54,932 nucleotides of DNA from a virus. The translations under genes were made by a program, and so were the position numbers. Below the pieces are notes generated by a model. It ran no database searches. It worked only from the letters and a program-made list of their open reading frames with translations, and had not been told where the DNA came from. This document shows, piece after piece, positions 1-7,904 of this stretch. The stretch is from positions 1 to 54,932 of the IMG/VR virus record IMGVR_UViG_3300010413_000058. The stretch is one strand, 5' to 3'. The number at the start of each line of letters is the position of its first letter. Position 1 is the first letter of the stretch.

Positions 1-2
1 CG

Positions 3-50
3 GAAGCGCAAAAACAAGCACTCAGAAATCGCAAAGGAGGTAATCGATGA
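3..50 (+). CDS. Possible 3' end of an upstream gene (partial)
   Basis: The frame that ends with TGA at 48-50 is open to the left edge of the window and would overlap the next start codon as ATGA, the coupling used by many genes here. Only about 15 residues are visible (EAQKQALRNRKGGNR), too few to assign a function. A second frame closes at 41-43 and could be the true end instead, so this is tentative. Confidence 0.3.
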   Translation, partial: EAQKQALRNRKGGNR

Positions 51-1099
51 AAGCGAAGGATCGTAGAAAGCGAATGAGAGAGAAGTTGGCCCAGAGACAC
101 AAGGAGGCTTACGACAGGAAAGATTCTTGGGGAGCAAGCACAGGAATATTCAAATCCCCTCTGCCTGAGGGCGTAACTATGTGGAAATGTGGTGAGGGAG
201 AACATATGGTTGATATTATCCCTTTCATTGCAGGAGATAAAATACCTCCCCCTGACAAACCTGGAGAGGAGAGCTACATATTAGACATCTGGGTCCACAA
301 CAACGTAGGTCCATCAGACGCCAGATTTGTATGTCTGTCTCGGACCCTTGAACTGCCCTGTCCTATCTGCGAAGAGCAAGACAGGATGAGAGATTCAGAT
401 GGATATGATGATGACGAGATTAAAGCCTTGAACCCCAGCCGACGGGCAATATACAATATTATCTGCCGAGACAGCCCAAAAGAGGAAGCTAAAGGCATTC
501 AAGTTTGGGAAATAGCTCACTGGTTTATGGCTAAACATCTCGACGAGAGATCGAAAAAGCCTAAAGGCGGAGGCTACATCTACTATACATTGCTCGACGA
601 AGAAGGCAAAACAGTCTATTTCAAGAGGAAAGGTACAAGTCAGAGAGGTACTGAATTTCTAGCGCACGACTTCATTGACAGAGAAGAGCCTCTGGATGAG
701 AACCTAGTAGAGAAGGCACACCCTTTGGATCAGTTAATAGCGTGGCCTTCATACGATGAAGTGTACAACGCATTTCACAAGAAACCACCAAAGGCAGAAG
801 AGCCAGAACCTGAAGCGGCAGAAGAGCAAGAACCTGAAGCGGCAGAAGAGCAAGAACCTGAAGCGGAAAAACCTGAATCGGCAGAAGAGCCAGAGCCTGA
901 AGAACCTGAAGCGGAAAAACCTGAAGCGGAAGGTGAGCTTGTTTGTCCTGGTGGAGGCAAAGTCGGAATAGACTTCGAGGAACTTGAAGCTTGCAAGAAA
1001 TGTAAAATATGGGATGAGTGTGATGAGGAGTACACTCGGATCAAAAAACGCAGGGAAGAAAAGAAAAAGCCTGAATTGGCGAGGAGGAGTGGTAAATAA
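47..1099 (+). CDS. T4 gp32-like single-stranded DNA-binding protein with acidic repeat linker
   Basis: This 350-residue protein most likely coats single-stranded DNA during replication and recombination. The basic N-terminus, the central region with a CPIC zinc half-site (near residue 106) and the later Cys in IICRD resemble phage gp32-type proteins. Residues about 250-297 form a Glu/Pro-rich linker built from near-identical 24-bp DNA repeats (from about 809), matching the acidic tail that gp32-type proteins use to contact partners. A second Cys cluster follows (CPGGG, then CKKC and WDEC), before a basic end. Start ATG 47 has the site AAAGGAGG. It overlaps the recombinase gene by one base, and the neighbourhood (RecA-like, nucleases, SbcCD-like) supports the role. 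The family call is by motif and context only. Confidence 0.7.
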   Translation: MKAKDRRKRMREKLAQRHKEAYDRKDSWGASTGIFKSPLPEGVTMWKCGEGEHMVDIIPFIAGDKIPPPDKPGEESYILDIWVHNNVGPSDARFVCLSRTLELPCPICEEQDRMRDSDGYDDDEIKALNPSRRAIYNIICRDSPKEEAKGIQVWEIAHWFMAKHLDERSKKPKGGGYIYYTLLDEEGKTVYFKRKGTSQRGTEFLAHDFIDREEPLDENLVEKAHPLDQLIAWPSYDEVYNAFHKKPPKAEEPEPEAAEEQEPEAAEEQEPEAEKPESAEEPEPEEPEAEKPEAEGELVCPGGGKVGIDFEELEACKKCKIWDECDEEYTRIKKRREEKKKPELARRSGK

Positions 1100-2151
1100 T
1101 GGCAGAACTTGTCAGACGTGCCGCACAGCAAGTAGAAAATGAGGCGATGTCCGACGAGGAAAGAAAGCTTATTAACAGGAAGCTTAGTTTTGATAGGGTC
1201 ATTTCCACAGGCTCTACCCTGCTTGACCTTGCCATCAGTGGCAATAGAATACGGGGTGGAGGCATCCCTCCAGGCATTATACTTGAAATATTCGGTCCGC
1301 CTGGAGGGGGAAAGACCCAACTTCTCGTCGAGATATGTGCTTCTGCCCAAGCAAAAAAAGGTAGCGTCCGCTTCTTAGATCCAGAGGCTAGGCTAGACAA
1401 AGAATATTCTGAGCTGATGGGGATGAGTCTGCAGGAAGAATGGGCAGATTATCATAGACCTGATCTAGTAGTCCAAATGTTCAATGATTATGTCTGGCCT
1501 TGGGAACCAGAAACCTCTGACGCTATCAATGTGATAGCTGCGGATTCTTTGGCTGCTCTTAGTACCAAGCTTGAGATGGAAGACGAAGACAAAATGGGGA
1601 TGAAAAGAGCAAAAGACTTTTCGATGGGAGTCCGCAAAACATGCAGGTTAATAGCTAACAATGGATGGATTCTAGCTTGTACGAACCAATTACGACAAGG
1701 ACAACACGGCGATGTCACTCCAGGAGGAAAAGGTATTCCATATTTTGCTTCAGTGAGAATAAGAATAGCACCCAAATTCCAGAAGAATAAGATTGAAAAA
1801 ACAGTCACAGTAGATTTTGGAAAGAAGAAACAAGTAAAAGAGATCATCGGTATTATAAGTAAGTGCAAAGTAACAAAGAACACAGCCGACAATCCTTTCA
1901 GGGAAGCTCTGGTGTATATCATATTTGGCTATGGGTTCGATGATATTAGAGCAAATCTTCAATGGGCTAAGGATATGTCAGGCGACACGTCTTATGATGC
2001 CTTTACACACAAATACCAAAAGCTAGAGGATGCTGTTATTCACATTGAAAATGAAGGATTGCAAAGTAAGTTGAGGGACAAAGTGATAGATATGTGGGAA
2101 GAAATACAGGAGAAACTGAAAGTTAAAAGGGCTCCAAAAGTAAGATTCTAA
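1099..2151 (+). CDS. RecA/UvsX-like recombinase
   Basis: A 350-residue strand-exchange ATPase of the RecA superfamily. It shows Walker A GPPGGGKTQ (about residues 66-74), a conserved Glu in LDPEARLD, Walker B-like VIAADSLAAL, and a C-terminal core motif TPGGKGIPYFASVRIRI that mirrors the loop and strand after RecA's L2 loop. The length is near that of RecA and UvsX. The end is basic. It lies directly behind the gp32-like gene and is followed by a 5' nuclease with a 14-base gap. This order is the familiar phage recombination set: binding protein, recombinase, nucleases. RecA and UvsX/RadA subfamilies cannot be separated by eye. Confidence 0.9.
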   Translation: MAELVRRAAQQVENEAMSDEERKLINRKLSFDRVISTGSTLLDLAISGNRIRGGGIPPGIILEIFGPPGGGKTQLLVEICASAQAKKGSVRFLDPEARLDKEYSELMGMSLQEEWADYHRPDLVVQMFNDYVWPWEPETSDAINVIAADSLAALSTKLEMEDEDKMGMKRAKDFSMGVRKTCRLIANNGWILACTNQLRQGQHGDVTPGGKGIPYFASVRIRIAPKFQKNKIEKTVTVDFGKKKQVKEIIGIISKCKVTKNTADNPFREALVYIIFGYGFDDIRANLQWAKDMSGDTSYDAFTHKYQKLEDAVIHIENEGLQSKLRDKVIDMWEEIQEKLKVKRAPKVRF

Positions 2152-2165
2152 GGGAGGTGATCTAT

Positions 2166-3035
2166 TTGAAAGTCGATTATATAATTGTTGATTCCGATTT
2201 CGTCTGCTACCAAAACAAACACTCAATGAAAGAACTGTCTTGGGAAGATAAGCACACGGGAGTTATATTCGGCTTTCTAAGAGACACCTTATCTCTGGCT
2301 AAGAATCTGGAATGCAATAATTTTATATTTGTCTGGGATTCCGATAAGTCAAAAAGAAAGAAGATGTTTCCAGACTATAAAGCCAACAGAACAACCAAAG
2401 AAAAGACCCCTGAAGAGGAAGAACTGAGCAGGATTACTCATCCTCAATTTGACATAATCAGAGATGAGATACTTCCATACATCGGATTTAAAAATAACTT
2501 TATACAAGATGGCTTAGAAGGGGATGATCTGATAGCTAAGATAATCTTAGACCATGACTGGACTAACCTTGCGGTCGTAACGATAGATAGTGATCTTTAT
2601 CAGGTTCTCAGCCCTAATGTATTTATCTATAACCCCAGAAAAAAGAAAAAGTACACCCTAGATGACTTCAAAAAAGACTGGGGGATTGACCCTTGGCAAT
2701 GGTCTAACGTGCTGTCTTTAGCTGGTTGTTCTACTGACAATGTTCCAGGAATAAATGGAGTAGGTAAGCCCACCGCTGCTAAATACATTAGAGGGGAATT
2801 GCCTCCTACAAGAAAGGTCGTTCAAAGGATACAATCAAAGCAGGGCAAGGAAATAAAGAGAAGAAATGATTGGCTGGTAAAACTTCCTTTTCAAGGCACA
2901 GTTTCCATGACGATAAGAAGCAAGCAGAAGCTATCAAAGGACAGGTTTATTAAAGTATGCAGGAGATACGGATTTGAATCTTTCTTGAGGAAAAGCAAAT
3001 ATCAAGAGTGGAAGGAGGTGATGGACCTTGTCTAA
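2166..3035 (+). CDS. 5'-3' exonuclease / flap endonuclease (T5/T4 RNase H family)
   Basis: This is a PIN-fold 5' nuclease like the 5' domain of DNA polymerase I, which removes RNA primers and flaps. Metal-binding acidic motifs are visible in order: VDSDFVCY near the N-terminus, FVWDSDKSKRKKMFPDYKANR, GLEGDDLIA and VVTIDSDLYQVLS. A helix-hairpin-helix follows in AGCSTDNVPGINGVGKPTAA. I choose the TTG at 2166 because the site GGGAGGTGA (2152-2160) is properly spaced from it, while the GTG at 2157 lies inside that site. The product has 289 residues. It overlaps the next gene by eight bases, so the two are probably translated together. Confidence 0.88.
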   Translation: MKVDYIIVDSDFVCYQNKHSMKELSWEDKHTGVIFGFLRDTLSLAKNLECNNFIFVWDSDKSKRKKMFPDYKANRTTKEKTPEEEELSRITHPQFDIIRDEILPYIGFKNNFIQDGLEGDDLIAKIILDHDWTNLAVVTIDSDLYQVLSPNVFIYNPRKKKKYTLDDFKKDWGIDPWQWSNVLSLAGCSTDNVPGINGVGKPTAAKYIRGELPPTRKVVQRIQSKQGKEIKRRNDWLVKLPFQGTVSMTIRSKQKLSKDRFIKVCRRYGFESFLRKSKYQEWKEVMDLV

Positions 3036-3576
3036 AGGTGGGGACTTCGAGTTGGAGATCACAAAAGAACTAAGTCTGTGGATAACTGATGGGAAGAGCA
3101 AAGAAGTTTTTAGAAGAGGAAGGAGAGGAGGGAGGGGAGACATAACTTACAGAGAACCTATCGGAAAACCTTTGATAGACGCTTGGAATATAGAGTGCAA
3201 GACTGGGTATTCTAGGAAATATAAAGCCACCCTTAAAAAGAAAAGGAAGATAACTAATTGGTGTATCATAGACCCGATTGACTCACGTGGATCTAACACA
3301 GTCTTTCAGGACTTCTGGGAACAGTGCGCCGAAGACGCAGACAAGACAAAAAGAATCCCTATACTCATCTTCAGGAGACCTTACATGATGACCTGTATAG
3401 CTTTCCGTCAATCCTTGTTCAACAGGATGATAGAAATATACGGTCCTCCTAGAGGTCAATATGTACTCGCCAACGTATTTGGCGAGACTTTAGCAATACA
3501 AACTCTCAAACAATTTTTTGAATGGGTTCCAAACCCAAACCTGATTTTAATGCCTAAACTGGTGAGAAGAGTATGA
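3028..3576 (+). CDS. PD-(D/E)XK nuclease, Holliday-junction-resolvase-like
   Basis: A 182-residue probable DNA nuclease. The N-terminal part has the spacing of a PD-(D/E)XK core: an early Glu in GDFELEITKEL, a Gly/Arg-rich loop leading to GDITY, and the ECK tripeptide in WNIECKTGY. Archaeal-type resolvases and several phage recombination nucleases share this pattern. The start is TTG at 3028 behind GGAGGTG inside the previous gene. It lies between a 5' nuclease and the SbcC-like gene, with a four-base ATGA overlap to the latter. The fold is likely; resolvase rather than another nuclease is an inference. Confidence 0.65.
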   Translation: MSKGGDFELEITKELSLWITDGKSKEVFRRGRRGGRGDITYREPIGKPLIDAWNIECKTGYSRKYKATLKKKRKITNWCIIDPIDSRGSNTVFQDFWEQCAEDADKTKRIPILIFRRPYMMTCIAFRQSLFNRMIEIYGPPRGQYVLANVFGETLAIQTLKQFFEWVPNPNLILMPKLVRRV

Positions 3577-4688
3577 CAGTAGATGGAATAGAAATAAAAA
3601 ATGTCCAGCCACATGAACACACAATAATTGAACCTTCCAAAAGAGTAACAGTAATACAGGGCACATCTCATTCAGGAAAGTCCTCAATCGTCCGAGCAAT
3701 AAAGAAGCTCATAGAGAATAGACCTATGGGAAGAGAGGGGTTATTGTCTTGGTTTGCTAGTGACAAAGATGAAATAAGCATTGGGATGTCCTTTGAGGAA
3801 GGAACATACGTCTACAGGGAGCAAACTAAATCAGACAATAGATATACCACTAGTGAGAGCAAGAAACCGCTAAGAGCCATACGAAGTGATGTTCCAGAGG
3901 AAGTGTTGGCTATAACTAAAATGAACTCAGTTAATATACAGTCCCAGCATGACCCTTACTTCATGCTTCAAAACACTCCTGGAGAAGTTGGGCGGATGTT
4001 CAATGAAGCGGTAGGGCTGGAAATAATCGACGAAACTATTTCCCAAGCTAAAAAATTGTTCAACCTAATAAATGCTCAGAGAGCAGCTTGCTACAAGCAA
4101 GTGGAAGACTTGGAGAATGAGTTTTCTAGATACAAAGGATTAGATGAAATAAAACCTTTTATAGAAGACATAGAAAAAGCCTATGAACATTTAGGCATTC
4201 TGCAAGTCAGCAGAGAGAAGCTTCTGTCCTATTGGCTTGACATGGAAGTTCTTGAAGGAGACATTCTCTTGACGAAGGAGTTTCTCAAACTGGAAGATGA
4301 CTATAAGAAACTGCACTCCCTCGCCTCCCTCACGAATGCAAAGATTAGGAAAAGACAGGAAATATATGCCCATGTACTTGAATGGACAATGACTGAAGCC
4401 AGAATTGCTGTGAACAGAAAATGGGTAGATCAATATGAAAAATTCATAGAGATTCGGAATATCGCTCAGAACATGTCAAAATTGCGCTCAGATCGCATCA
4501 ACTTGAAACGTGTACTCAGATATATAATCGACACAAAAAACGAAATCCAAGCTAAAACCGAAGCATTATCTGACACTCGCAGAAAAATATACGAACTGTT
4601 ACAGAAGACTAAGATTTGTCCTTTCTGCTACACAGAAATTGACAGAGATACCATTGACCACATCTGCGAGAGGAGGGGGATAAAATGA
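3573..4688 (+). CDS. SbcC/Rad50/gp46-like ATPase, N-terminal half ending at the zinc hook
   Basis: This 371-residue protein carries the first half of a Rad50/SbcC-type SMC ATPase: Walker A GTSHSGKSS (residues 30-38), Q-loop region NIQSQHDPYF, then a long coiled coil with many Glu, Lys and Leu. It ends with a zinc-hook motif (Cys349-Pro-Phe-Cys352, and Cys365), just six residues before the stop. Full SbcC proteins place this hook in the middle of the chain. No Walker B or signature motif is present; both lie in the gene at 5867-6487. It overlaps the metallophosphoesterase gene by ATGA. The protein should assemble with that nuclease and the C-terminal half to process DNA ends. Confidence 0.85.
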   Translation: MTVDGIEIKNVQPHEHTIIEPSKRVTVIQGTSHSGKSSIVRAIKKLIENRPMGREGLLSWFASDKDEISIGMSFEEGTYVYREQTKSDNRYTTSESKKPLRAIRSDVPEEVLAITKMNSVNIQSQHDPYFMLQNTPGEVGRMFNEAVGLEIIDETISQAKKLFNLINAQRAACYKQVEDLENEFSRYKGLDEIKPFIEDIEKAYEHLGILQVSREKLLSYWLDMEVLEGDILLTKEFLKLEDDYKKLHSLASLTNAKIRKRQEIYAHVLEWTMTEARIAVNRKWVDQYEKFIEIRNIAQNMSKLRSDRINLKRVLRYIIDTKNEIQAKTEALSDTRRKIYELLQKTKICPFCYTEIDRDTIDHICERRGIK

Positions 4689-5623
4689 AGATACTGTGTG
4701 GTCCCGACTTGCACATCAGAGTAAGACCTCCAGAACACAGGATAGACGATTTTGTGGCGACACAGAAGCACAAGATAAAATGGATACTAAACCTAGCTAA
4801 GAAGAAAGATTGCAAACTAATATTGTTTCCTGGAGACCTTACAGACCATCCTAAACTTCCTCACCACATAATTGACCATTACATCAGGGTGTTCAGAAAC
4901 TACCCCAATCAAACTAAACTAGCTGTTAGAGGGCAACATGACATGCTCTACCATGTAGAGTCTGACAATACTCCTATATCAGTGATGGACGCCTCAGGGG
5001 CAGTCAACTTGATCGGCGGTGCCTACTATACTGCTTCTAGAGAGCCCAACATGGGGTGGGTCGTAATATATGGCGCAGACTTTGACCAACCCATTCCTGA
5101 AATACAGAACCCTGACCCTCTGCAAGTCAACATACTACTTATCCACAAGATGTTTGTCCTTGACAGATTGTGGGAAGGGCAGGAAGACTTTGTTAGGTCT
5201 TTGATTTTCTTGAAGACAACTAAATGGGACTTGATAGTGTCTGGTGACAATCACCAACATTATATGTCGTTCGCAAAAGGAGACAGATTTCACGTAAACT
5301 GTGGTTCTCTAATGAGACAGAGCATCGATCAAAAGAACCATAAACCTGTAGTCTACATTTACGATACAGAAGAGAGGACTCTGAAACATTATCATGTCCC
5401 CATAGATCCTATCGAGAAAGTAATGGACCTCGAGAAGGCAGAGGAAGACAAACAGCAAAGTCTAGAGCTTCAGGCATTCGTCGAAAGTATTCAGGAGACT
5501 ACAGAGATAGAAGGATTAGACTTTGTTAAGAATTTAACTAACAGACTCCAACAAGAAGATATTAGTCCAGGTGTAAAACAATTAGGAGAAGAAGTTCTAA
5601 AGAAAGCGGGTGAACTCACATGA
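4685..5623 (+). CDS. SbcD/Mre11/gp47-like metallophosphoesterase nuclease
   Basis: A 312-residue calcineurin-like nuclease, the partner of SbcC/Rad50 in end processing. Metal-ligand motifs appear in order: PDLH (Asp8, His10), PGDLTD (Asp51), RGQHD (His85, Asp86), LLIHK, and SGDNHQH. The third motif is GQHD where the family normally has GNHD, so the Asn ligand is replaced by Gln. The C-terminal 80 residues are charged and helical and may contact the SbcC coils. The gene lies between the two halves of the ATPase and overlaps neighbours on both sides by ATGA, so all four genes (3573-6487) look like one translational unit. Confidence 0.85.
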   Translation: MKILCGPDLHIRVRPPEHRIDDFVATQKHKIKWILNLAKKKDCKLILFPGDLTDHPKLPHHIIDHYIRVFRNYPNQTKLAVRGQHDMLYHVESDNTPISVMDASGAVNLIGGAYYTASREPNMGWVVIYGADFDQPIPEIQNPDPLQVNILLIHKMFVLDRLWEGQEDFVRSLIFLKTTKWDLIVSGDNHQHYMSFAKGDRFHVNCGSLMRQSIDQKNHKPVVYIYDTEERTLKHYHVPIDPIEKVMDLEKAEEDKQQSLELQAFVESIQETTEIEGLDFVKNLTNRLQQEDISPGVKQLGEEVLKKAGELT

Positions 5624-5880
5624 AAACAGATGAAATCATAGACAAACTGGAAGGTCTTGAGGAAGATTTTGAGGAAAAAAAGAAAAGTCTCGCTAGGGAT
5701 GAAGGCCGACTAGAATCTTTACAAGAGAGGATGGAGAAGGAGTTTGGCATTAAATCCTTGAAGAAAGCAGAGAGTGAGCTTATCAGATTGGATAAAGAGA
5801 TCGAAGAATCAGAAAAAGAACTCCACGAAAAGTACAAAAATATGAAAGAAGCGATGGAGAAGATCGATGTACAATCATAA
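5620..5880 (+). CDS. Small coiled-coil protein within the SbcCD-like cluster
   Basis: An 86-residue protein, almost entirely charged heptad-like helix rich in Glu, Lys and Leu, with no catalytic motif. It overlaps the nuclease gene by ATGA and the C-terminal ATPase half by 14 bases. Its position suggests it is a separated piece of the SbcC-like coiled coil, or a small adaptor for it. Alternatively it is unrelated and only co-transcribed. No family is recognised. Confidence 0.7.
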   Translation: MKTDEIIDKLEGLEEDFEEKKKSLARDEGRLESLQERMEKEFGIKSLKKAESELIRLDKEIEESEKELHEKYKNMKEAMEKIDVQS

Positions 5881-6487
5881 GGAATTTACAGAATACAAAA
5901 ACTGGTTTTATGAATTAGCAGGTCAACGTGATCTGCTAGAAGTTCAACTGAGAAGGGCTGAGGAAGAGAAAAACCTTCTGGATCAAGGATACGAAGATGC
6001 TTTGTTTTTAAGAGCATTAGTCCAAGAAGTAGCCCAACAGACGATGAATAATCTCTCCTATCACATATCCAATATAGTCACAGCAGCATTGAAAGCCATA
6101 CCTTTCCCTGATGCTCCTGAGTTTGAAGCCGAGTTCGTAAAAGGAAGAAATCAGGTTGAGTGTAACTTATGGTTTGTCACCAATGGCAACAAAAGCAAGC
6201 CTATAGAGTCTAGTGGAGGCGGAGCCCTCGACGTTACCTCTCTAGCATTGAGGCTCACCTACTGGTCTCTCAAAAAGAACCGACCCACCTTCATCCTCGA
6301 CGAGCCTTTCAAATACGTCTCTGTCGATCTCCAAGAGAAGTGTGCCGAGATGATCAAGATGCTGTCAGAGAGGATGGGTGTGCAGATCATTATGGTCAGT
6401 CATCTTCCCAACATCAACATCACCGCTGATAAAGAGTACAGGGTGGAGATGAAGGATGGGAAGAGTGTAGTGAAGGAAGTTAAATAG
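5867..6487 (+). CDS. SbcC/Rad50/gp46-like ATPase, C-terminal half
   Basis: This 206-residue protein supplies the second half of a Rad50/SbcC-like ATPase. After a short coiled-coil N-terminus come the ABC signature region SSGGGALDVTSLALRL (residues 115-130), Walker B with catalytic Glu in TFILDEPFKYVS (141-152) and the H-loop IIMVSHL (174-180). No Walker A is present. Together with the product of 3573-4688 it makes a complete head, so the ATPase is split at the hook. The start at 5867 has GGAG eight to nine bases upstream, inside the preceding gene. It is the last gene before the repeat-rich small-gene region. Confidence 0.85.
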   Translation: MYNHKEFTEYKNWFYELAGQRDLLEVQLRRAEEEKNLLDQGYEDALFLRALVQEVAQQTMNNLSYHISNIVTAALKAIPFPDAPEFEAEFVKGRNQVECNLWFVTNGNKSKPIESSGGGALDVTSLALRLTYWSLKKNRPTFILDEPFKYVSVDLQEKCAEMIKMLSERMGVQIIMVSHLPNINITADKEYRVEMKDGKSVVKEVK

Positions 6488-6499
6488 CATTTTAGCCAT

Positions 6500-6548
6500 G
6501 GGAACATCAGTAAGTGGGGGCCGACACCGCTGGCATCTTTTGGAGGGA
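6500..6548 (+). repeat. Structured intergenic repeat, copy A (5' half missing)
   Basis: Bases 6500-6536 are identical to 7037-7073 in copy B (37 bases). They carry the 3' stem arm ACCGCTGG and its neighbour GCCGAC, but the matching 5' arm CCAGCGGT is not found just upstream, so the copy looks truncated. It lies between the SbcC-like C-half and the next gene, and the ribosome binding site GGAGGG of that gene follows directly. Confidence 0.7.
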
Positions 6549-6555
6549 GTGATGT

Positions 6556-6942
6556 ATGGAAGAAGTAAAGAAAACAATACAAAGGTTACGGGATTATGTT
6601 GATGATGATCGTATAGTGGGTTACAGGCCCAGTGTACTCACCAGACCCATCTGTCGGTCAGACATTATCTTGGTATTGAAGCGCATCTCCGAGCTTGAAA
6701 AGCGCATCTCCGAGTTGGAGGATATGGTTGAAGTTGCTAGGTCAGTAAGAAAGGAAAGAATTAGAGAGCTTGAGCAGCAACTTATAATTAAATCAATTGA
6801 AGAACGTAGGGAAGAAGCACTAAAAATTGTTAAGAAATATACTGAAGAATACAAAAAGCTTGAGCAGGAGAACGCTCGGCTTCGTGAGGAAATTAAGGAA
6901 TTGAAACTCCGAATTGCTGATATGGAAACTTATTTACAGTAG
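6556..6942 (+). CDS. Coiled-coil protein of unknown function
   Basis: A 128-residue protein whose residues about 35-126 are continuous coiled coil. A local tandem duplication (ISELEKRISELE) repeats an 18-base unit near 6680-6717. There is no signal peptide, membrane segment or Cys motif. The start ATG 6556 follows GGAGGGAG with normal spacing; an ATG four bases earlier is in another frame. It is flanked by copies A and B of the structured repeat. The function is unknown. Confidence 0.7.
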   Translation: MEEVKKTIQRLRDYVDDDRIVGYRPSVLTRPICRSDIILVLKRISELEKRISELEDMVEVARSVRKERIRELEQQLIIKSIEERREEALKIVKKYTEEYKKLEQENARLREEIKELKLRIADMETYLQ

Positions 6943-6960
6943 ATGAGAGTGATGACACTT

Positions 6961-7080
6961 TGCCAGCGGTCTGCTTGGAAGCTATACGGCCTAGGACGCA
7001 TAGTGGAGGGCAGTGTGGGGGAGGACAGTCGGCATTGGGAACATCAGTAAGTGGGGGCCGACACCGCTGGCATTTAAGGA
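6961..7080 (+). repeat. Structured intergenic repeat, copy B (complete)
   Basis: A ten-base stem pairs 6961-6970 (TGCCAGCGGT) with 7063-7072 (ACCGCTGGCA). A second stem pairs 7028-7033 (GTCGGC) with 7057-7062 (GCCGAC) and abuts the first, so the two could stack. Between them lies a further possible hairpin, CTATACG with CGCATAG. The 149-base gap 6943-7091 is otherwise empty of genes. The repeat ends a few bases before the ribosome binding site AAGGAGGGAG of the zinc-ribbon gene at 7092. Confidence 0.75.
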
Positions 7081-7091
7081 GGGAGAAAGAA

Positions 7092-7268
7092 ATGGCAGAT
7101 GCAGATGATAAAATCATACCTTGGATTCCAGAGGATCAAGGAGAGGGTATTAAGGATTTCTTTTCTGGGTATGTAACACGTTGCCCGAAATGTAACTCTA
7201 TGAATATTTGGCAGATGTTTATGGCTCATTACGGCTGTTTAGACTGTAAGCATAAATGGGGGGAGTGA
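7092..7268 (+). CDS. Small zinc-ribbon protein
   Basis: A 58-residue protein with two Cys pairs, CPKC (about residues 33-36) and CLDC (about 50-53), spaced as a zinc ribbon and surrounded by aromatic residues. The N-terminus is acidic. ATG 7092 is preceded by AAGGAGGGAG, which is directly downstream of repeat copy B; an in-frame upstream ATG at 6960 would run through the repeat and is rejected. Its TGA overlaps the next ATG by one base. Its partner is unknown. Confidence 0.75.
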   Translation: MADADDKIIPWIPEDQGEGIKDFFSGYVTRCPKCNSMNIWQMFMAHYGCLDCKHKWGE

Positions 7269-7474
7269 TGGATAAGCCTTGGATAGTTGGAAGATGGGAT
7301 ATTTGCCCAAAACTTCATGCAATGAATGACATGGGCATTGATTCAGAGCGAACCACAAAAGCAGGTAGGCGTATTTATAGCAGAACACGTACCTATAATG
7401 CCGAATGCTATGCTGAAAAAGATGGAGAAAGGTGTACTCGTCGTGGAAGGTGTATCTTGGCATACACAGACTAG
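7268..7474 (+). CDS. Small Cys-containing protein of unknown function
   Basis: A 68-residue basic protein with four scattered Cys residues (ICPK, ECYAE, RCTRRG, RCIL), which might bind a metal. The start at ATG 7268 overlaps the preceding stop (TGATG) and has GGGGGAG upstream. No family is recognised. Confidence 0.65.
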   Translation: MDKPWIVGRWDICPKLHAMNDMGIDSERTTKAGRRIYSRTRTYNAECYAEKDGERCTRRGRCILAYTD

Positions 7475-7490
7475 GCAGTGGGGGTGAGGG

Positions 7491-7634
7491 ATGGAAATCA
7501 TTGTTGAGTGCGTAGAGTGTGGTTCAATACTAGAGCAAAACAAAACCACGATAAAATGGGGAGATGTAGTTATCCAAGTGATTCCATGCGACTGCATTAA
7601 TATGGAGCCAGAAATCGCCAAACAAGCATTGTAG
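7491..7634 (+). CDS. Very small zinc-ribbon-like protein
   Basis: The reading frame from ATG 7491 encodes 47 residues beginning MEIIVECVECG, with a second Cys pair CDC near residue 33. This CxxC plus CxC arrangement is that of a minimal zinc knuckle. GGGGTGAGGG precedes the start. It lies between the gene at 7268 and repeat copy C. Nothing more can be said of its role. Confidence 0.6.
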   Translation: MEIIVECVECGSILEQNKTTIKWGDVVIQVIPCDCINMEPEIAKQAL

Positions 7635-7642
7635 GAATAAGT

Positions 7643-7720
7643 CCAGCGGTCCCGAAAGGGTGGGCATGGGATGTCGGCACAAGGAAGGCGTGGGAGCTGA
7701 CACCGCTGGCATTTAAGGAG
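7643..7720 (+). repeat. Structured intergenic repeat, copy C (short form)
   Basis: An eight-base stem pairs 7643-7650 (CCAGCGGT) with 7702-7709 (ACCGCTGG). The abutting second stem pairs 7673-7678 (GTCGGC) with 7696-7701 (GCTGAC), keeping pairing through a G-U where copy B has G-C. A small GAAA-capped hairpin (CCCGAAAGGG, 7651-7660) occupies the variable part. Total length is about 68 bases against 112 in copy B. The site AAGGAG of the next gene follows. Confidence 0.75.
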
Positions 7721-7726
7721 AAAGTG

Positions 7727-7894
7727 ATGAGTTGGACAAAAGTGGGAAGTTGCCCTCATTGTGGGGCACCAATTTATGAACCAATGGTCTGGCATGGAGT
7801 ATTGCCGCCACCGCCGCAATACACTTGTGCCTGTGCGCCAAAAGTGGAAACAAAGACAAAGTGGAAACAAAGACAAGCAATAATACAAGTATAG
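7727..7894 (+). CDS. Very small zinc-ribbon-like protein
   Basis: The frame ATG 7727 to TAG 7892-7894 encodes 55 residues: MSWTKVGSCPHCG at the start, a proline run (LPPPPPQ), then a CAC pair and a basic tail. The Cys pairs suggest a zinc knuckle. The site AAGGAG lies just after repeat copy C. No family is recognised. Confidence 0.6.
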   Translation: MSWTKVGSCPHCGAPIYEPMVWHGVLPPPPQYTCACAPKVETKTKWKQRQAIIQV

Positions 7895-7904
7895 ATAAAT
7901 AAGT

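Noticed and set aside
775-1350. 191-residue minus-strand frame opposite the gp32-like and RecA-like genes
   Set aside because: It is Ser-rich antisense of the Glu/Pro repeats and runs against two well-supported genes.
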